Assembly (NCBI GenBank): GCA_029258925.1
Contig: JAPDJV010000051.1
Coordinates: 1 to 33,713, forward strand
Origin: Thermoproteota archaeon
Lineage (GTDB): Archaea; Thermoproteota; Thermoprotei_A; EX4484-217-1; JAPDJV01
DNA length: 33,713 bases
Direction: 5' to 3'
Position 1 is the first letter of the stretch, and every line of letters starts with the position of its first letter. The notes beneath the pieces are model-generated. The model saw only the letters and a program-made list of their open reading frames with translations. It searched no databases and was not told where the DNA came from. The position numbers and the translations under genes were made by a program. Below are positions 1 to 8,289 of this stretch, in pieces.

Positions 1-928
1 TCTTCGCTAGGAAGTGCTGTGCAACATCATCAATACCCTTCTGGCAAATAACAACATTGGCACCAACAGAAGAAATCTTCTCAACCATCTCCTTCAATAA
101 CCTTGTTTCCTCTTCAAGAAACATTCTGATCTGCTCGGGGCTTGTAATATTGATTTTTGCAGTAATCTCCGGCTTCTCTATTTCCAGCGGGCAGTCAAGC
201 AATGCTATTTTAGCTCCCGTTATTCTTCTAGGCATTCCTGGATGGACTACCTCCTTGTCTAGGACTATTCCTCTTATCATCGCACTATCTAAGAGAGACT
301 CTCCCTTCTTCTTCTCTATTTTCACATTCCCTATTTCAACCTTAAATGTTCCATCGGGTTTCGGCTGGGCGATTGTTTTTACAGCTTCTACACAAAGTTT
401 CACTATATGTCCCATGCTAGGCCCTGCTCCAACGAATTTACTGCTCAAACTGGAGACCGCTATTTTTCTGAGAACCTCCTCATCCTTTGGATCTACTTTT
501 ACAGCATATTTTTCGAGCTCCTCTAATGCTTTAGCCAGGGCTTTCTTGTATCCCTCGATAATTATTGTGGGATGTAAGTTCTGGTCTAGTAGAGACTCTG
601 CTTTCTCAAGTAGTGCTCCTGAGAGTATGACAGCCGTTGTAGTGCCGTCTCCCACTTCAGCATCCTGCGCCTTTGCTACTTCCACTAGGAGCTTTGCGGC
701 GGGGTGCTGAACCTCCATTTCCTTAACTATAGTGGCTCCATCATTAGTTATAGTGACGTCGCCAAATGTGTCAACTAACATTTTGTCGAGGCCTCTTGGT
801 CCTAGAGAGGTCTTTAAGACCTCCGCTAGTATTTTAGCTGCCAATATATTTGCTCTCAGAGCATCTCTACCTACGGTCCTCTGGGTTCCCTCCTTAAGTA
901 TGAGTACGGGAGTTCCATAAGCTGCCAT
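1..928 (-). CDS. Thermosome (group II chaperonin) subunit, 3' end cut by window
   Basis: ATP-dependent group II chaperonin subunit that assembles into the double-ring cytosolic folding complex of archaea. The minus strand reads an N-terminus typical of the family: a KEGTQR segment at residues 12-17, [11 protein letters not shown] near residue 40, TNDGATI, and the nucleotide-binding GDGTTT motif near residue 90. About 309 codons of an expected ~540-560 are present, so the apical domain is partly cut and the C-terminus lies beyond position 1. The ATG at 926-928 is preceded by GGGTGAC about five bases upstream, a good archaeal ribosome binding site. It stands alone, divergent from the next gene, behind its own TATA box. 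The plus-strand ORFs in this interval are antisense shadows. Identification is secure; which paralogue (alpha, beta or gamma) cannot be told. Confidence 0.97.
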   Translation of the reverse strand, partial: MAAYGTPVLILKEGTQRTVGRDALRANILAAKILAEVLKTSLGPRGLDKMLVDTFGDVTITNDGATIVKEMEVQHPAAKLLVEVAKAQDAEVGDGTTTAVILSGALLEKAESLLDQNLHPTIIIEGYKKALAKALEELEKYAVKVDPKDEEVLRKIAVSSLSSKFVGAGPSMGHIVKLCVEAVKTIAQPKPDGTFKVEIGNVKIEKKKGESLLDSAMIRGIVLDKEVVHPGMPRRITGAKIALLDCPLEIEKPEITAKINITSPEQIRMFLEEETRLLKEMVEKISSVGANVVICQKGIDDVAQHFLAK

Positions 929-991
929 GTCTGTCACCCTAAAACCCTTATTTTACTTTCAGAGTTCGTCGTTTCATGGTATCCAGCACTT

Positions 992-1007
992 CTATATAAC
1001 TTTTTCT
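992..1007 (-). promoter_or_regulatory. BRE/TATA promoter of the thermosome gene
   Basis: On the minus strand a purine-rich AAAAAG stretch (BRE-like) runs into TTATATAG at 999-992. The box lies about 64 bases before the ATG, which predicts a start of transcription near 970 and a leader of roughly 40 bases. No heat-shock operator was recognised. Confidence 0.6.
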
Positions 1008-1327
1008 CAAAATAATCGTTTGAAAATATTATTTTAAATAGAATTTGATGATGCATTCTAATAGCAGGCGATCTCAGCATGAGAGCTTCAGGAATTTAGG
1101 TGACATTTTTAAATTCTGAGGAAAACCCGAGTATGCGAATAGGCAATACTATATAATACCAATTCTGTAGCTAAAGACATGATGAAATCTAGTTGTCGGG
1201 AAATCTTCAAGTGCAAACCATTATATGGTATCTTGCGGAATCTAAAGATGTCCCTGTCGAGAGAGGAACTATGAGAGGCTTTAGTAAAATTAAAGAAGGT
1301 GTGTGAAAGCGTTAAACTAGATGTAAT
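1008..1327. other. Intergenic region, no gene recognised
   Basis: AT-rich spacer between the divergent thermosome promoter and the gene starting at 1340. It contains two TGATGA strings (1046 and about 1181), but neither is followed by a CTGA at the spacing of a C/D-box RNA. No tRNA-like cloverleaf and no credible ORF were seen. A GAGGT at 1328-1332 serves as ribosome binding site for the next gene. Confidence 0.5.
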
Positions 1328-1339
1328 GAGGTATAAGTA

Positions 1340-2107
1340 GTGACGACCAGTAGAGTAGATAAATGTAGTTATTGCGGTAAAGGAGGAGAACTTTATTTTA
1401 AGAGAGACTCCGGGGAAATATTCTGTCCCACTTGTTTGAAGAAAAGTGTTACGCGTAGAATTAAGAAAACTATATCAAAATACACTATGCTTGAACCCCA
1501 TGATACTCTACTAGTTCTATGTGACCCATTTCACGAAGACATCCTAATGATCCAACTTGAAATCTTGCTTGAAATTGAAAGAAGCTATAAAACAAAGATT
1601 ATAGTAGGAATCCATGAACCCCAGCTCGCTGAAAGTGTGCTAGAACTTTCTCGCAAAGTATTGGGTATGGAAAGGGTAAGCGTATTAAGTGTAGAATATC
1701 CCCGAAACTATACGTCGTTAAGTGAGGAGGAGAGGCTTACAATTATTGAAAATATTGCTGAAAATGTTTGCCGAGAACTTGAGGCTCATTGCAAGACACT
1801 GGTTCTCGAAACATTAGATGAAGTAGCGGCTAGGATAGTTAGAGGTCTCCTTGACTCGTCCCCCAACTTAATATTCCATTGTCAGCCTGTAGTATCCTTG
1901 AATTGCACAAAACTTGTTAGACCATTTTTTAGGATAAGAAGGGAGGAGCTGGAGTTCTTAAGTGGTGTAGGCGGCTCTTTGAGGAGGGAGGCAGAGTGGT
2001 ATGGAGGGGTTTGCAAGTTGCTGGATGCTCTGGAAACAGATTACCCCTCTATAAAATATTCAACTATAGCGATTCTTCCAACACTCTTAAGAGTGTTGGA
2101 TCCATGA
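1340..2107 (+). CDS. Degenerate TtuA/Ncs6-like protein lacking the PP-loop
   Basis: The protein (255 aa) aligns by eye with the tRNA 2-thiolation enzymes TtuA/Ncs6. It has an N-terminal zinc finger (C9, C12, C29, C32), a basic helix (KKSVTRRIKKTISKY, 34-48), an alpha/beta ATPase-like core, and C-terminal segments resembling the family's RPFFRIRREELEFL and EWYGG..LLDALETDYPSIKYS stretches. The ATP-binding SGGKDS motif expected around residues 59-67 is replaced by CDPFHED. The TGHNLDDEA motif is reduced to LETLDEVA (156-163). The central CxxC pair that binds an Fe-S cluster in TtuA and the C-terminal zinc finger are both absent. It is therefore probably not an active thiolase; a structural, tRNA-binding or partner role is inference. 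GTG start with GAGGT upstream; earlier in-frame starts are blocked by stops. Confidence 0.7.
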   Translation: MTTSRVDKCSYCGKGGELYFKRDSGEIFCPTCLKKSVTRRIKKTISKYTMLEPHDTLLVLCDPFHEDILMIQLEILLEIERSYKTKIIVGIHEPQLAESVLELSRKVLGMERVSVLSVEYPRNYTSLSEEERLTIIENIAENVCRELEAHCKTLVLETLDEVAARIVRGLLDSSPNLIFHCQPVVSLNCTKLVRPFFRIRREELEFLSGVGGSLRREAEWYGGVCKLLDALETDYPSIKYSTIAILPTLLRVLDP

Positions 2108-2131
2108 GTATTATAGTTAAGAATTATTTGA

Positions 2132-2494
2132 TTATATCTTAACGTTTACACCTGCCGATTTTAACGCACTTCTAATACTCCTCCTAATAACAAGCATGTC
2201 CTTAGCATAATCCATAAAGCATCCTTCCTGCTCCCATATACAGTTTCCATTAAGATAAAGTCTTAGAGCGGGATATATACACACACCCTCTCTCCTAGCT
2301 ATAATAGGGTTTTTATCTGCGTCCACAATTACAATTTTAGCTATTGACCTAACCCTCCAAGCAAGGTCTTCAAGAAGCGTGTTAAAATATCTCCCTTCCC
2401 TCTTACTGGATTTTATGAAACCAGCTATTAGAATATCTGTTTTACTAGTTATTTCATCATAAGTTTCCTCATCATCTACTTGAATGAGCACCAT
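2132..2494 (-). CDS. Thioredoxin-fold protein without CXXC
   Basis: A 120-aa protein with the second half of a thioredoxin fold: a beta strand VIVDADKNPIIARREGV (about 55-71) followed by the cis-proline loop CIYPALRLYLNG and a final helix. This matches the family pattern VDxDxNPxIAxxxGVxxxPTLxLFxNG. At the place of the active-site CXXC the sequence reads KSSKREG, so classic dithiol chemistry is not expected. Three cysteines lie elsewhere (IYP loop, NGNC, EGCF). It starts 12 bases after the stop of the upstream minus-strand gene, so the two are probably co-transcribed. Assignment rests on motif reading only; the function is unknown. Confidence 0.6.
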   Translation of the reverse strand: MVLIQVDDEETYDEITSKTDILIAGFIKSSKREGRYFNTLLEDLAWRVRSIAKIVIVDADKNPIIARREGVCIYPALRLYLNGNCIWEQEGCFMDYAKDMLVIRRSIRSALKSAGVNVKI

Positions 2495-2506
2495 ATGTAC
2501 CAGCCC

Positions 2507-3193
2507 TTATTGTTTAACATATTTCACTCTTCTCCTTAAAATTCTATTCTCCTCAGACGTTAACTCTAATAAATAGCAATGTTTGCCCATCCTCGGCTTG
2601 CTAGTTAACCCATCTTCCCCACAATAAAAAATGTACCCCTGCTCTAAAATCCTTTTAATCTCCTCCTCTTCAGAAGTTTCGGAGTACACTTTCAGGAGGG
2701 TTTTGAAGTCTATGGCCTCCTTTACCTCCTCCTCGCTTAAGACTTTACCACATACTATGCACTCGAATCTAGGTGATACAGAAGGGAAAGCGCAATGAGG
2801 ACATCTTATTGGAAATCCTATATTATTTCTTAACCATAGATCCCTTAGTAAAGCAATTATATCCTTTCTACCGTGCTTCTTTGCTTCGAAATATATTAGT
2901 GATGTATGAGGAATTATTGCTCTATCACCATAAGTTACGTAAAATTCTAATTCTCTCTCGTCTCTCACACCTCTTTTCTCAAGCAGATGAGAGATTATAA
3001 GTGGAAGAATTTTTTCCCTCTTTCTACTAATTCTCTCAAAATATGCTTTGAAAGAAGTTTTACGCGGAATCATTTCATAAACTAATTCACAGATCTCCTT
3101 CACTTCTTCATCGTTCAAATCAAGGAAGTCTAGTCCTAGTCTGCTGATTACTTCAGATCTCCAGCGTTCCTCTCTTTTCCGTTTAGGCGTCAT
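2507..3193 (-). CDS. Uncharacterised zinc-ribbon protein
   Basis: No family recognised. The 228-aa product is highly charged and mostly helical in its first half. It has a four-cysteine zinc-ribbon-like centre (CPHC and CIVC, about residues 131-148) and a basic C-terminus. The ribbon suggests nucleic-acid or protein binding, which is inference. The ATG at 3193 is preferred because GGTG lies about six bases upstream; a GTG two codons earlier (3199) is the alternative. It is the first gene of a probable two-gene operon with the CXXC-less thioredoxin-fold gene at 2132-2494. It is transcribed divergently from the transglutaminase-like gene. Confidence 0.7.
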   Translation of the reverse strand: MTPKRKREERWRSEVISRLGLDFLDLNDEEVKEICELVYEMIPRKTSFKAYFERISRKREKILPLIISHLLEKRGVRDERELEFYVTYGDRAIIPHTSLIYFEAKKHGRKDIIALLRDLWLRNNIGFPIRCPHCAFPSVSPRFECIVCGKVLSEEEVKEAIDFKTLLKVYSETSEEEEIKRILEQGYIFYCGEDGLTSKPRMGKHCYLLELTSEENRILRRRVKYVKQ

Positions 3194-3347
3194 TATCACA
3201 CCAATAAATGTGAAACCTTAATGTAAACTCAAACTATTATTATAGATCTCATCTACTTAAATCCTAGCTCGAGTCAAAACCCGTCACAGTTTTTAACAGG
3301 ATTAACTATTACTTGATGTGAAATAGTTTAAGAGGGATAATTGGGAG

Positions 3348-4571
3348 TTGAGGTCTAACGCCAGGCTTAGCATCTATAGAAGTACATTTTTTATAGTAGT
3401 TCTATTACTATTCTCGTCCATCTTCAACCTGCATGTATTTAGTGGTGTCACTCCTAATTCAAGTTCAAGAATTATAGACGTTTCTTCCGCGAGCTATAGA
3501 ATAGAATACTATTTCAGAATAGAGAGTCTTAATGGAAAAATGAGACTGCAAATTCCTCTACCGGGGAATATCACATTCCAGTCGTCTAGAATTATTGAAA
3601 GAACCGGAGAGGTAGCTTTAGCAAGTATTGTAGGAAAAAACGGCAACACCGTGCTTTATATAGAAAGCAGTGATAACCTCTTTGAAGGAAGAATAGTGTT
3701 CAATATAACCGTGTACACTCCATATAATATTTCAGGAGAACTATACAAATACAATCTACGCTCCCTCATAAATAGCAAGTTCGGTTTAAGTTCAGAGGAT
3801 TACGAAAAGTATGTTAAACCCACCTATTGGTGGAATTATAGCGACCCTGAGGTGTCTAATTATACGGAGGACTTAAAGAGAGAGATTCTCGGAGACGAGA
3901 ATATTACCCTAGGTGAAGCTGTATCTAAGATAAGGGATTTTGTAGTATCAACAATAACGTATGAAGTGCAGGAGAAAAGGGTTCACGTTAAAAAAGTTTT
4001 AGAGCTTCATAAGGGAGACTGCAGCGATTACTCCGACCTATTCGTTACAATTACTAGATGCATTGGAATACCTTCAAGAAGAGCATTAGGGCTAATATTA
4101 ACTGATTGGAGCGATGCTGAGAGAAGCTATAAACCCTTAGGACACGCATGGCCAGAAATCTATGTTCCCGAAATAGGCTGGGTTCCCGTGGAAACAACTC
4201 TTACCTCAAATGAGAGCGCTCTTGGTCCAGGAGAGTTTTCGTCAGCATATTTGACATTGTTCATAGAGGAAGAACTACCTTCTGTGAATAAATGGGATCC
4301 CCTCAATGGGGACCTCCTGGTGAAACCCGATGAAACATGGTATCCCGGTTATGGTCTTCCCCTAAAACTCGACTCTGCACTCAATGTCGAATCCCAAATA
4401 AAAATATCCCACTTCTCAAGCGGGATGAGAATAGGAAGTGAAAATTTTGATGAATACATATTCTTATCAGCAATATTTCTACTGGCATTCGTTGCGCTTA
4501 GTACTATGCTGGTAATGTGGAAGAGAATGAAATCTTATGAAAAGGTGTTAATCGAGGTGAGCTCTATTTGA
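3348..4571 (+). CDS. Membrane-anchored transglutaminase-like protein
   Basis: Transglutaminase-like (papain-fold) superfamily protein. The core contains the expected triad: C225 in HKGDCSDYSDLF, H266 in LGHAWPEIYV, and an acidic residue after IGWVPV. That acid is E282 (VETT) instead of the usual aspartate. Residues 13-32 form a signal peptide or membrane anchor, and 370-390 a C-terminal membrane helix followed by a short basic tail, so the catalytic domain probably faces outside. The preceding ~110-residue beta-rich region has several N-x-S/T sites. Members of this superfamily act as cysteine proteases, amidases or crosslinkers; the substrate here is unknown. TTG start; the best upstream purine tract is GAGGG at 3332-3336, so the start is moderately uncertain. 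Its stop overlaps the next gene. Confidence 0.8.
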   Translation: MRSNARLSIYRSTFFIVVLLLFSSIFNLHVFSGVTPNSSSRIIDVSSASYRIEYYFRIESLNGKMRLQIPLPGNITFQSSRIIERTGEVALASIVGKNGNTVLYIESSDNLFEGRIVFNITVYTPYNISGELYKYNLRSLINSKFGLSSEDYEKYVKPTYWWNYSDPEVSNYTEDLKREILGDENITLGEAVSKIRDFVVSTITYEVQEKRVHVKKVLELHKGDCSDYSDLFVTITRCIGIPSRRALGLILTDWSDAERSYKPLGHAWPEIYVPEIGWVPVETTLTSNESALGPGEFSSAYLTLFIEEELPSVNKWDPLNGDLLVKPDETWYPGYGLPLKLDSALNVESQIKISHFSSGMRIGSENFDEYIFLSAIFLLAFVALSTMLVMWKRMKSYEKVLIEVSSI

Positions 4572-5395
4572 GAGACGAGATAACGGTGCTTGTAGGAATA
4601 GGGATTATTTCTATTTTACTGGTAATAGTAATTTATAACATCGCTATAATTCCCATCTCAAGAGGTCCCAGTGGCATTCCCGTGGTGGTTGCAGGCTACG
4701 CGTCGAGTGTTGAGGGGAAAGCAGATGTATTTTTCGTGTTCAGATCCTCGATATACGTTGGAAACAGGACGATGATTTCAATTTTGAGGATATCATACGA
4801 GTCCCCGGAGCCAACTACATTGTATTATGTTGATAGAGATGCTAGAGCAATATATAGACTTGTAGAGGGGGATGACGGTAGCATTGCTTTTACAGGGGAA
4901 TATACTTACTTGTGGATTAAGAAGCCTGTGAAACTAGGAGATGTTCTTCCAGTGGGAAAGGGCTACGGTGTTGTGACGTCGATTAATTCAACACTTCTTA
5001 AACTTAAAGTAGCTGATCCCAATTCTAGACACTACCTAGAAGCAAAGTACGTTCTCCTCGAGAATACAGATTATTATATACTTGACTCGCTTAAAATCTA
5101 CAATAGTTCATCAATAATTTTTAAGCTCGTCGAACTCGTCACCTCATCAGAAAATATCGTTGGACTAATGTACATGCTACAACTTCCTACTCAAATAGTA
5201 ATTCCATTCATCATATTAATTGCTATAATCCCCTCAATAGCTTTACTAACACTGTACTTAGACATAAGACGCTTGAAGGGATATACGAAACTCGTTTTAG
5301 ATATGAAGGAGGAGTATTATAGATCTCTTAAAGATCTCGGTATAGAAGTTTCTGAGCAAATCGATAAGATAAGGAGACTTAAGAGAAGTATTTAA
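4568..5395 (+). CDS. Two-helix membrane protein coupled to the transglutaminase-like gene
   Basis: Unrecognised membrane protein of 275 aa. An N-terminal helix (about 6-24) is followed by a ~180-residue, probably external, beta-rich domain with N-x-S/T sites. A second membrane helix (about 207-232) leads to a charged C-terminal helix of about 40 residues. The TTG start overlaps the previous stop (TTGA) and is preceded by GAGGTGAG at the right distance, a textbook translational coupling site. Together with the shared topology this suggests the two proteins work as a pair in the cell envelope. No catalytic motif is visible. Confidence 0.75.
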   Translation: MRDEITVLVGIGIISILLVIVIYNIAIIPISRGPSGIPVVVAGYASSVEGKADVFFVFRSSIYVGNRTMISILRISYESPEPTTLYYVDRDARAIYRLVEGDDGSIAFTGEYTYLWIKKPVKLGDVLPVGKGYGVVTSINSTLLKLKVADPNSRHYLEAKYVLLENTDYYILDSLKIYNSSSIIFKLVELVTSSENIVGLMYMLQLPTQIVIPFIILIAIIPSIALLTLYLDIRRLKGYTKLVLDMKEEYYRSLKDLGIEVSEQIDKIRRLKRSI

Positions 5396-5401
5396 CATGT
5401 T

Positions 5402-5728
5402 TCAAAGGTTTCCATAAAAACCTTTTCTACGCCAAGATGTTAAAGGGAGTATACCTTTATATTTCACGTACTTGCTTACAAGATAGCTTATAAGATTGTA
5501 TAACTTTATTCTTTGCCTTCTCCTAGCTAATCTAAGCCTCTTCTCCAACTCTCTTAGAGAAGGCTCTTTTCCCTTAAACCATGCCCTCTCGATTCTTTTA
5601 TAGATAAAATAGAGTACATCCTCATACTCCTCATCTATGTCAATATTATAGCCATCTTCTTCTATTATGTAGGTGACAATATCACCTATATACTTGCTAA
5701 GAATTTCCAAAGCTAACTCCTCGTCCAT
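5402..5728 (-). CDS. Small charged helical protein, unknown
   Basis: 108-aa product with an acidic N-terminal half and a strongly basic helix (around RELEKRLRLARRRQRIK, residues 60-76). It has no cysteine cluster, signal or membrane segment. The acidic/basic split would suit a nucleic-acid or protein-binding adaptor, but that is inference. It is convergent with the membrane gene ending at 5395, six bases away. The reading frame is well filled and no better frame overlaps it, which supports it being a real gene. Confidence 0.6.
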   Translation of the reverse strand: MDEELALEILSKYIGDIVTYIIEEDGYNIDIDEEYEDVLYFIYKRIERAWFKGKEPSLRELEKRLRLARRRQRIKLYNLISYLVSKYVKYKGILPLTSWRRKGFYGNL

Positions 5729-6130
5729 CGCTAACCAGCACCTTCAATCATATGCTCTACGCTGTATTAATAGTCTTATACCCCTTATACTTAAAAGTTA
5801 TTACTCTTTGTAAACTGCAGTTTTCTAATTTAAAACATAGCTCGACATGTAATTAATTCTTAATGAAATATAACGGGACTAATGATGTTACTAGCTTCTT
5901 CCTATAATTTATTAACTACTTGCTGAGGGTTATGCTTGAGATTATTAGAAGCATTTGGTCTAATATTTCCATATTGTTATCTACTATTAGTGGGAAGCCT
6001 TTACTGAATGCTGTGACATAGCGATAATAAGAGGCATGTATTTTAATGGAATGAATTAGAATGATTAGGATTAAGTGGGTTAACTACATTTTGTCACGGA
6101 GACCTTTCCATTTAGATACGATCTGTGGAA
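5729..6130. other. Intergenic region, AT-rich, no gene recognised
   Basis: About 400 bases between two minus-strand genes. A weak C/D-box-like pair (ATGATGT at 5882-5888, CTGA at 5923-5926) is too short internally and has no D'/C' partners, so it is not called. The right part near the 3' end of the protease gene contains no ORF on either strand. A TATA-like box for the minus-strand gene may lie around 5790-5800. Confidence 0.4.
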
Positions 6131-7540
6131 TTATTTGAATAATGTATTTAGAAATTCAGCAACACACAGCTTTCCCGCTAGTAGAGTAAGTCTTCTCTCA
6201 TTTTTCCATAGACCACTTCTCAATACCTTTAGCCTAAAGTAGACTGGTGGATGGGGGTTCCAGGAAAGCCATGCTCTTATTTTACCCCACTTTGATCTCT
6301 CTACTCGAAGCCTCTTCCACCCTATTTTCTCTAATGCTCTTGCTAAACTATCGGCTCTTCCCAATATTTGCGCGGCCTGCATGTCCGCTCTTGTCTCAAA
6401 GAATTTAGCTAAGAAGAACAGCCCTGTTATTACAGCGAAAACATATAGGAACGCTATTAGCGATACTAGGCCATATGTTGGAATAAAGCTCATCATTAAA
6501 GGAACTATTATGTACACTCTACTCAAGTATTCTCCTGCAACTATAGTGGACAATGCAAGAGGATCTCTATTGTATATGTGGCTAATTTCGTGGGCTACAA
6601 CCCCGGCAACCTCGTCCTCATCACATAGTGCCAGGAGGCCTGAAGTAATGAGCATTGCCGACCTTGACCTACTTATACCTGCTGCAGCAGCGTTGGGAAT
6701 TATAGTGTTTAATATAGTAGATTTAGGTGTGTGTATTCCCATTTTCTTAGAAATTCTGTTAATTATGTTGTATATGTCTATACTTTTAACGTTCAACTTA
6801 AAATCATAGTCTCTAGCATATACTCCTAATATTTCTCCTGCATGAAGTAAGTCTATCTTTCCGTAAACTGCAATGAGGTTTCTATATATTTTTTCCTTCA
6901 AGAAACCTATTCTAGAAAGCATATTCCTCATAAAATCCCTATATTCTCCTTCAGAAATACTTACTTCGAGTAAATGGACTTTCCTATTCTCATCACTGAG
7001 TGTCCATTTTCCTAATTTGACAAACAATTTATCGGAGAATGCTAATAACGTGAACTGAAGCCCTACTAGAACTATGGGTGCATACTCTTCAAACGCGTAT
7101 ATGAAAGCAGCGATTATCATTAGTGTTATCAAGAAGTAGAGTATATTGGTGCTCATCATTTTTGTTATTATTTTGTCTTTTAACGTAACTGTTGGGGTCT
7201 CGGCGAAAGCCATTTTATCTGTAAACACTAAGTAAAGCTTTCCACGGGGTTTTTCGGAGAACGAGTATATTATCCTCCCCACAACTCTCTTTAATTCAAT
7301 ACAGTGTTTAGAAGTCGTTTCACATTCTAAACTTATGCTCTCTCCTGGTATTACGTTTAACTTGAATTCTACAAGATCGTCGTCTACCTTTACTCTACAA
7401 TAGAAGAGAACATTTCCTTCCATCTCCATGAACGTGTACTCCACATGGGAGTACTTTTTCTTAAGCTCTCTTCTCAAATAGTCTATAAAACTCTCTACTT
7501 CTTCCCTCTTAATACCGTAGTGATATACTATTGCTTCCAT
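6131..7540 (-). CDS. M48-family membrane metalloprotease
   Basis: Zinc peptidase of the HtpX/Ste24-like M48 family. The HEISH zinc motif (322-326 in the longer reading) is followed by the third ligand E387 in FFETRAD, and the family HP..R tail motif is seen as HPPVYFRLK. Hydrophobic segments around 137-155, 159-175, 345-365 and 367-384 place it in the membrane with the active site on the cytosolic side. A ~120-residue N-terminal soluble extension precedes the first membrane helix and is longer than in HtpX; its role is unknown. Likely role: quality control of membrane proteins. ATG at 7540 is taken as start; an in-frame TTG at 7555 adds five residues but lacks a good binding site. Confidence 0.88.
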   Translation of the reverse strand: MEAIVYHYGIKREEVESFIDYLRRELKKKYSHVEYTFMEMEGNVLFYCRVKVDDDLVEFKLNVIPGESISLECETTSKHCIELKRVVGRIIYSFSEKPRGKLYLVFTDKMAFAETPTVTLKDKIITKMMSTNILYFLITLMIIAAFIYAFEEYAPIVLVGLQFTLLAFSDKLFVKLGKWTLSDENRKVHLLEVSISEGEYRDFMRNMLSRIGFLKEKIYRNLIAVYGKIDLLHAGEILGVYARDYDFKLNVKSIDIYNIINRISKKMGIHTPKSTILNTIIPNAAAAGISRSRSAMLITSGLLALCDEDEVAGVVAHEISHIYNRDPLALSTIVAGEYLSRVYIIVPLMMSFIPTYGLVSLIAFLYVFAVITGLFFLAKFFETRADMQAAQILGRADSLARALEKIGWKRLRVERSKWGKIRAWLSWNPHPPVYFRLKVLRSGLWKNERRLTLLAGKLCVAEFLNTLFK

Positions 7541-7673
7541 ACCCGTATCTCTCAAATTATTATGTCCGCTAAGCAGTATTCAAGGGTGATTAATAAAATT
7601 TTGTAGGTCATAGGTAAAGATTTTTCGACCTCCTCCAATAAAATACTCTTAGGAAACTAACAGGTGATATTGA

Positions 7674-7928
7674 ATGCTCTCAGAGATCATAGTACTTGGA
7701 CTCATAATGATTTCGATAGGAACACTGCTTCTATTCTTAGCGATAATATTATCAATTTTAAGGAAATCTCCGCAAGGAAAGGTTGAGGGGGGAGGAGTCA
7801 TAATAATTGGCCCCATACCGATAATAATAGGTTCATCACAAAAGGTGTCATTTGCACTGCTCATTTTATCAATAATACTGGTCGCTCTCCTCATAATATT
7901 ATGTACCTTAGAGTGGTGGGTGTCATGA
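7674..7928 (+). CDS. DUF131 (TIGR00304-like) membrane protein, first copy
   Basis: 84-aa protein with two membrane helices (about 6-28 and 56-80) flanking a glycine-rich turn GGGVIIIGPIPIIIG, the signature I associate with the archaeal DUF131/TIGR00304 family. Function unknown. ATG start with AGGTGAT six bases upstream. The stop overlaps the ATG of the next gene, which has the same architecture, so the pair is one transcriptional unit. Confidence 0.85.
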   Translation: MLSEIIVLGLIMISIGTLLLFLAIILSILRKSPQGKVEGGGVIIIGPIPIIIGSSQKVSFALLILSIILVALLIILCTLEWWVS

Positions 7929-8185
7929 GTGTGGAGAAAATATTAATCGCTGCCCTGTCATTGATATTCTTAGGAGTAATGATTGTTGTCATCGGAGGCC
8001 TTCTAGGGGGATTTACAGGAGGCTTTGTCTCCATAGTACTAATAGGCCCCATACCAATCATTGTTGGAGAAGCAACAAGTCCTCAAGTACTATTAATATT
8101 AATCATTGTAGGTCTCTTAATTACAATACTAGCAACAATATTCTGGCTGATCTATGTAAGGAGAACCCTATCACATAGATTATAA
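7925..8185 (+). CDS. DUF131 (TIGR00304-like) membrane protein, second copy
   Basis: 86-aa paralogue of the preceding protein: a membrane helix, a glycine-rich stretch, the shared GPIPIIVG turn, a second helix and a short basic tail. The ATG at 7925 is chosen over an in-frame upstream ATG (7901) because it forms an ATGA overlap with the previous stop and has GGTGGGTG just before it. Tandem copies with matching length suggest a heteromeric membrane complex; this is inference. Confidence 0.85.
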   Translation: MSVEKILIAALSLIFLGVMIVVIGGLLGGFTGGFVSIVLIGPIPIIVGEATSPQVLLILIIVGLLITILATIFWLIYVRRTLSHRL

Positions 8186-8289
8186 TATTATTTACCGTCT
8201 GCGTACACTTTCATTATTGACTTACTTTTAGAGTAAAGCATTTAATCTATGCGTTCAAAACACTATAATCCAGTTTTAAGGTGGAATAT

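Noticed and set aside
57..920. Two plus-strand ORFs of 217 and 62 codons
   Set aside because: They are antisense to a clear thermosome gene and have serine-rich shadow composition.
1046..1230. TGATGA strings suggesting C/D-box RNAs
   Set aside because: At 1046 the nearest CTGA is too far; at 1181 there is no CTGA within reach.
5882..5926. ATGATGT ... CTGA as a C/D-box RNA
   Set aside because: C box is imperfect, the interval is only 34 bases and no D'/C' pair is visible.
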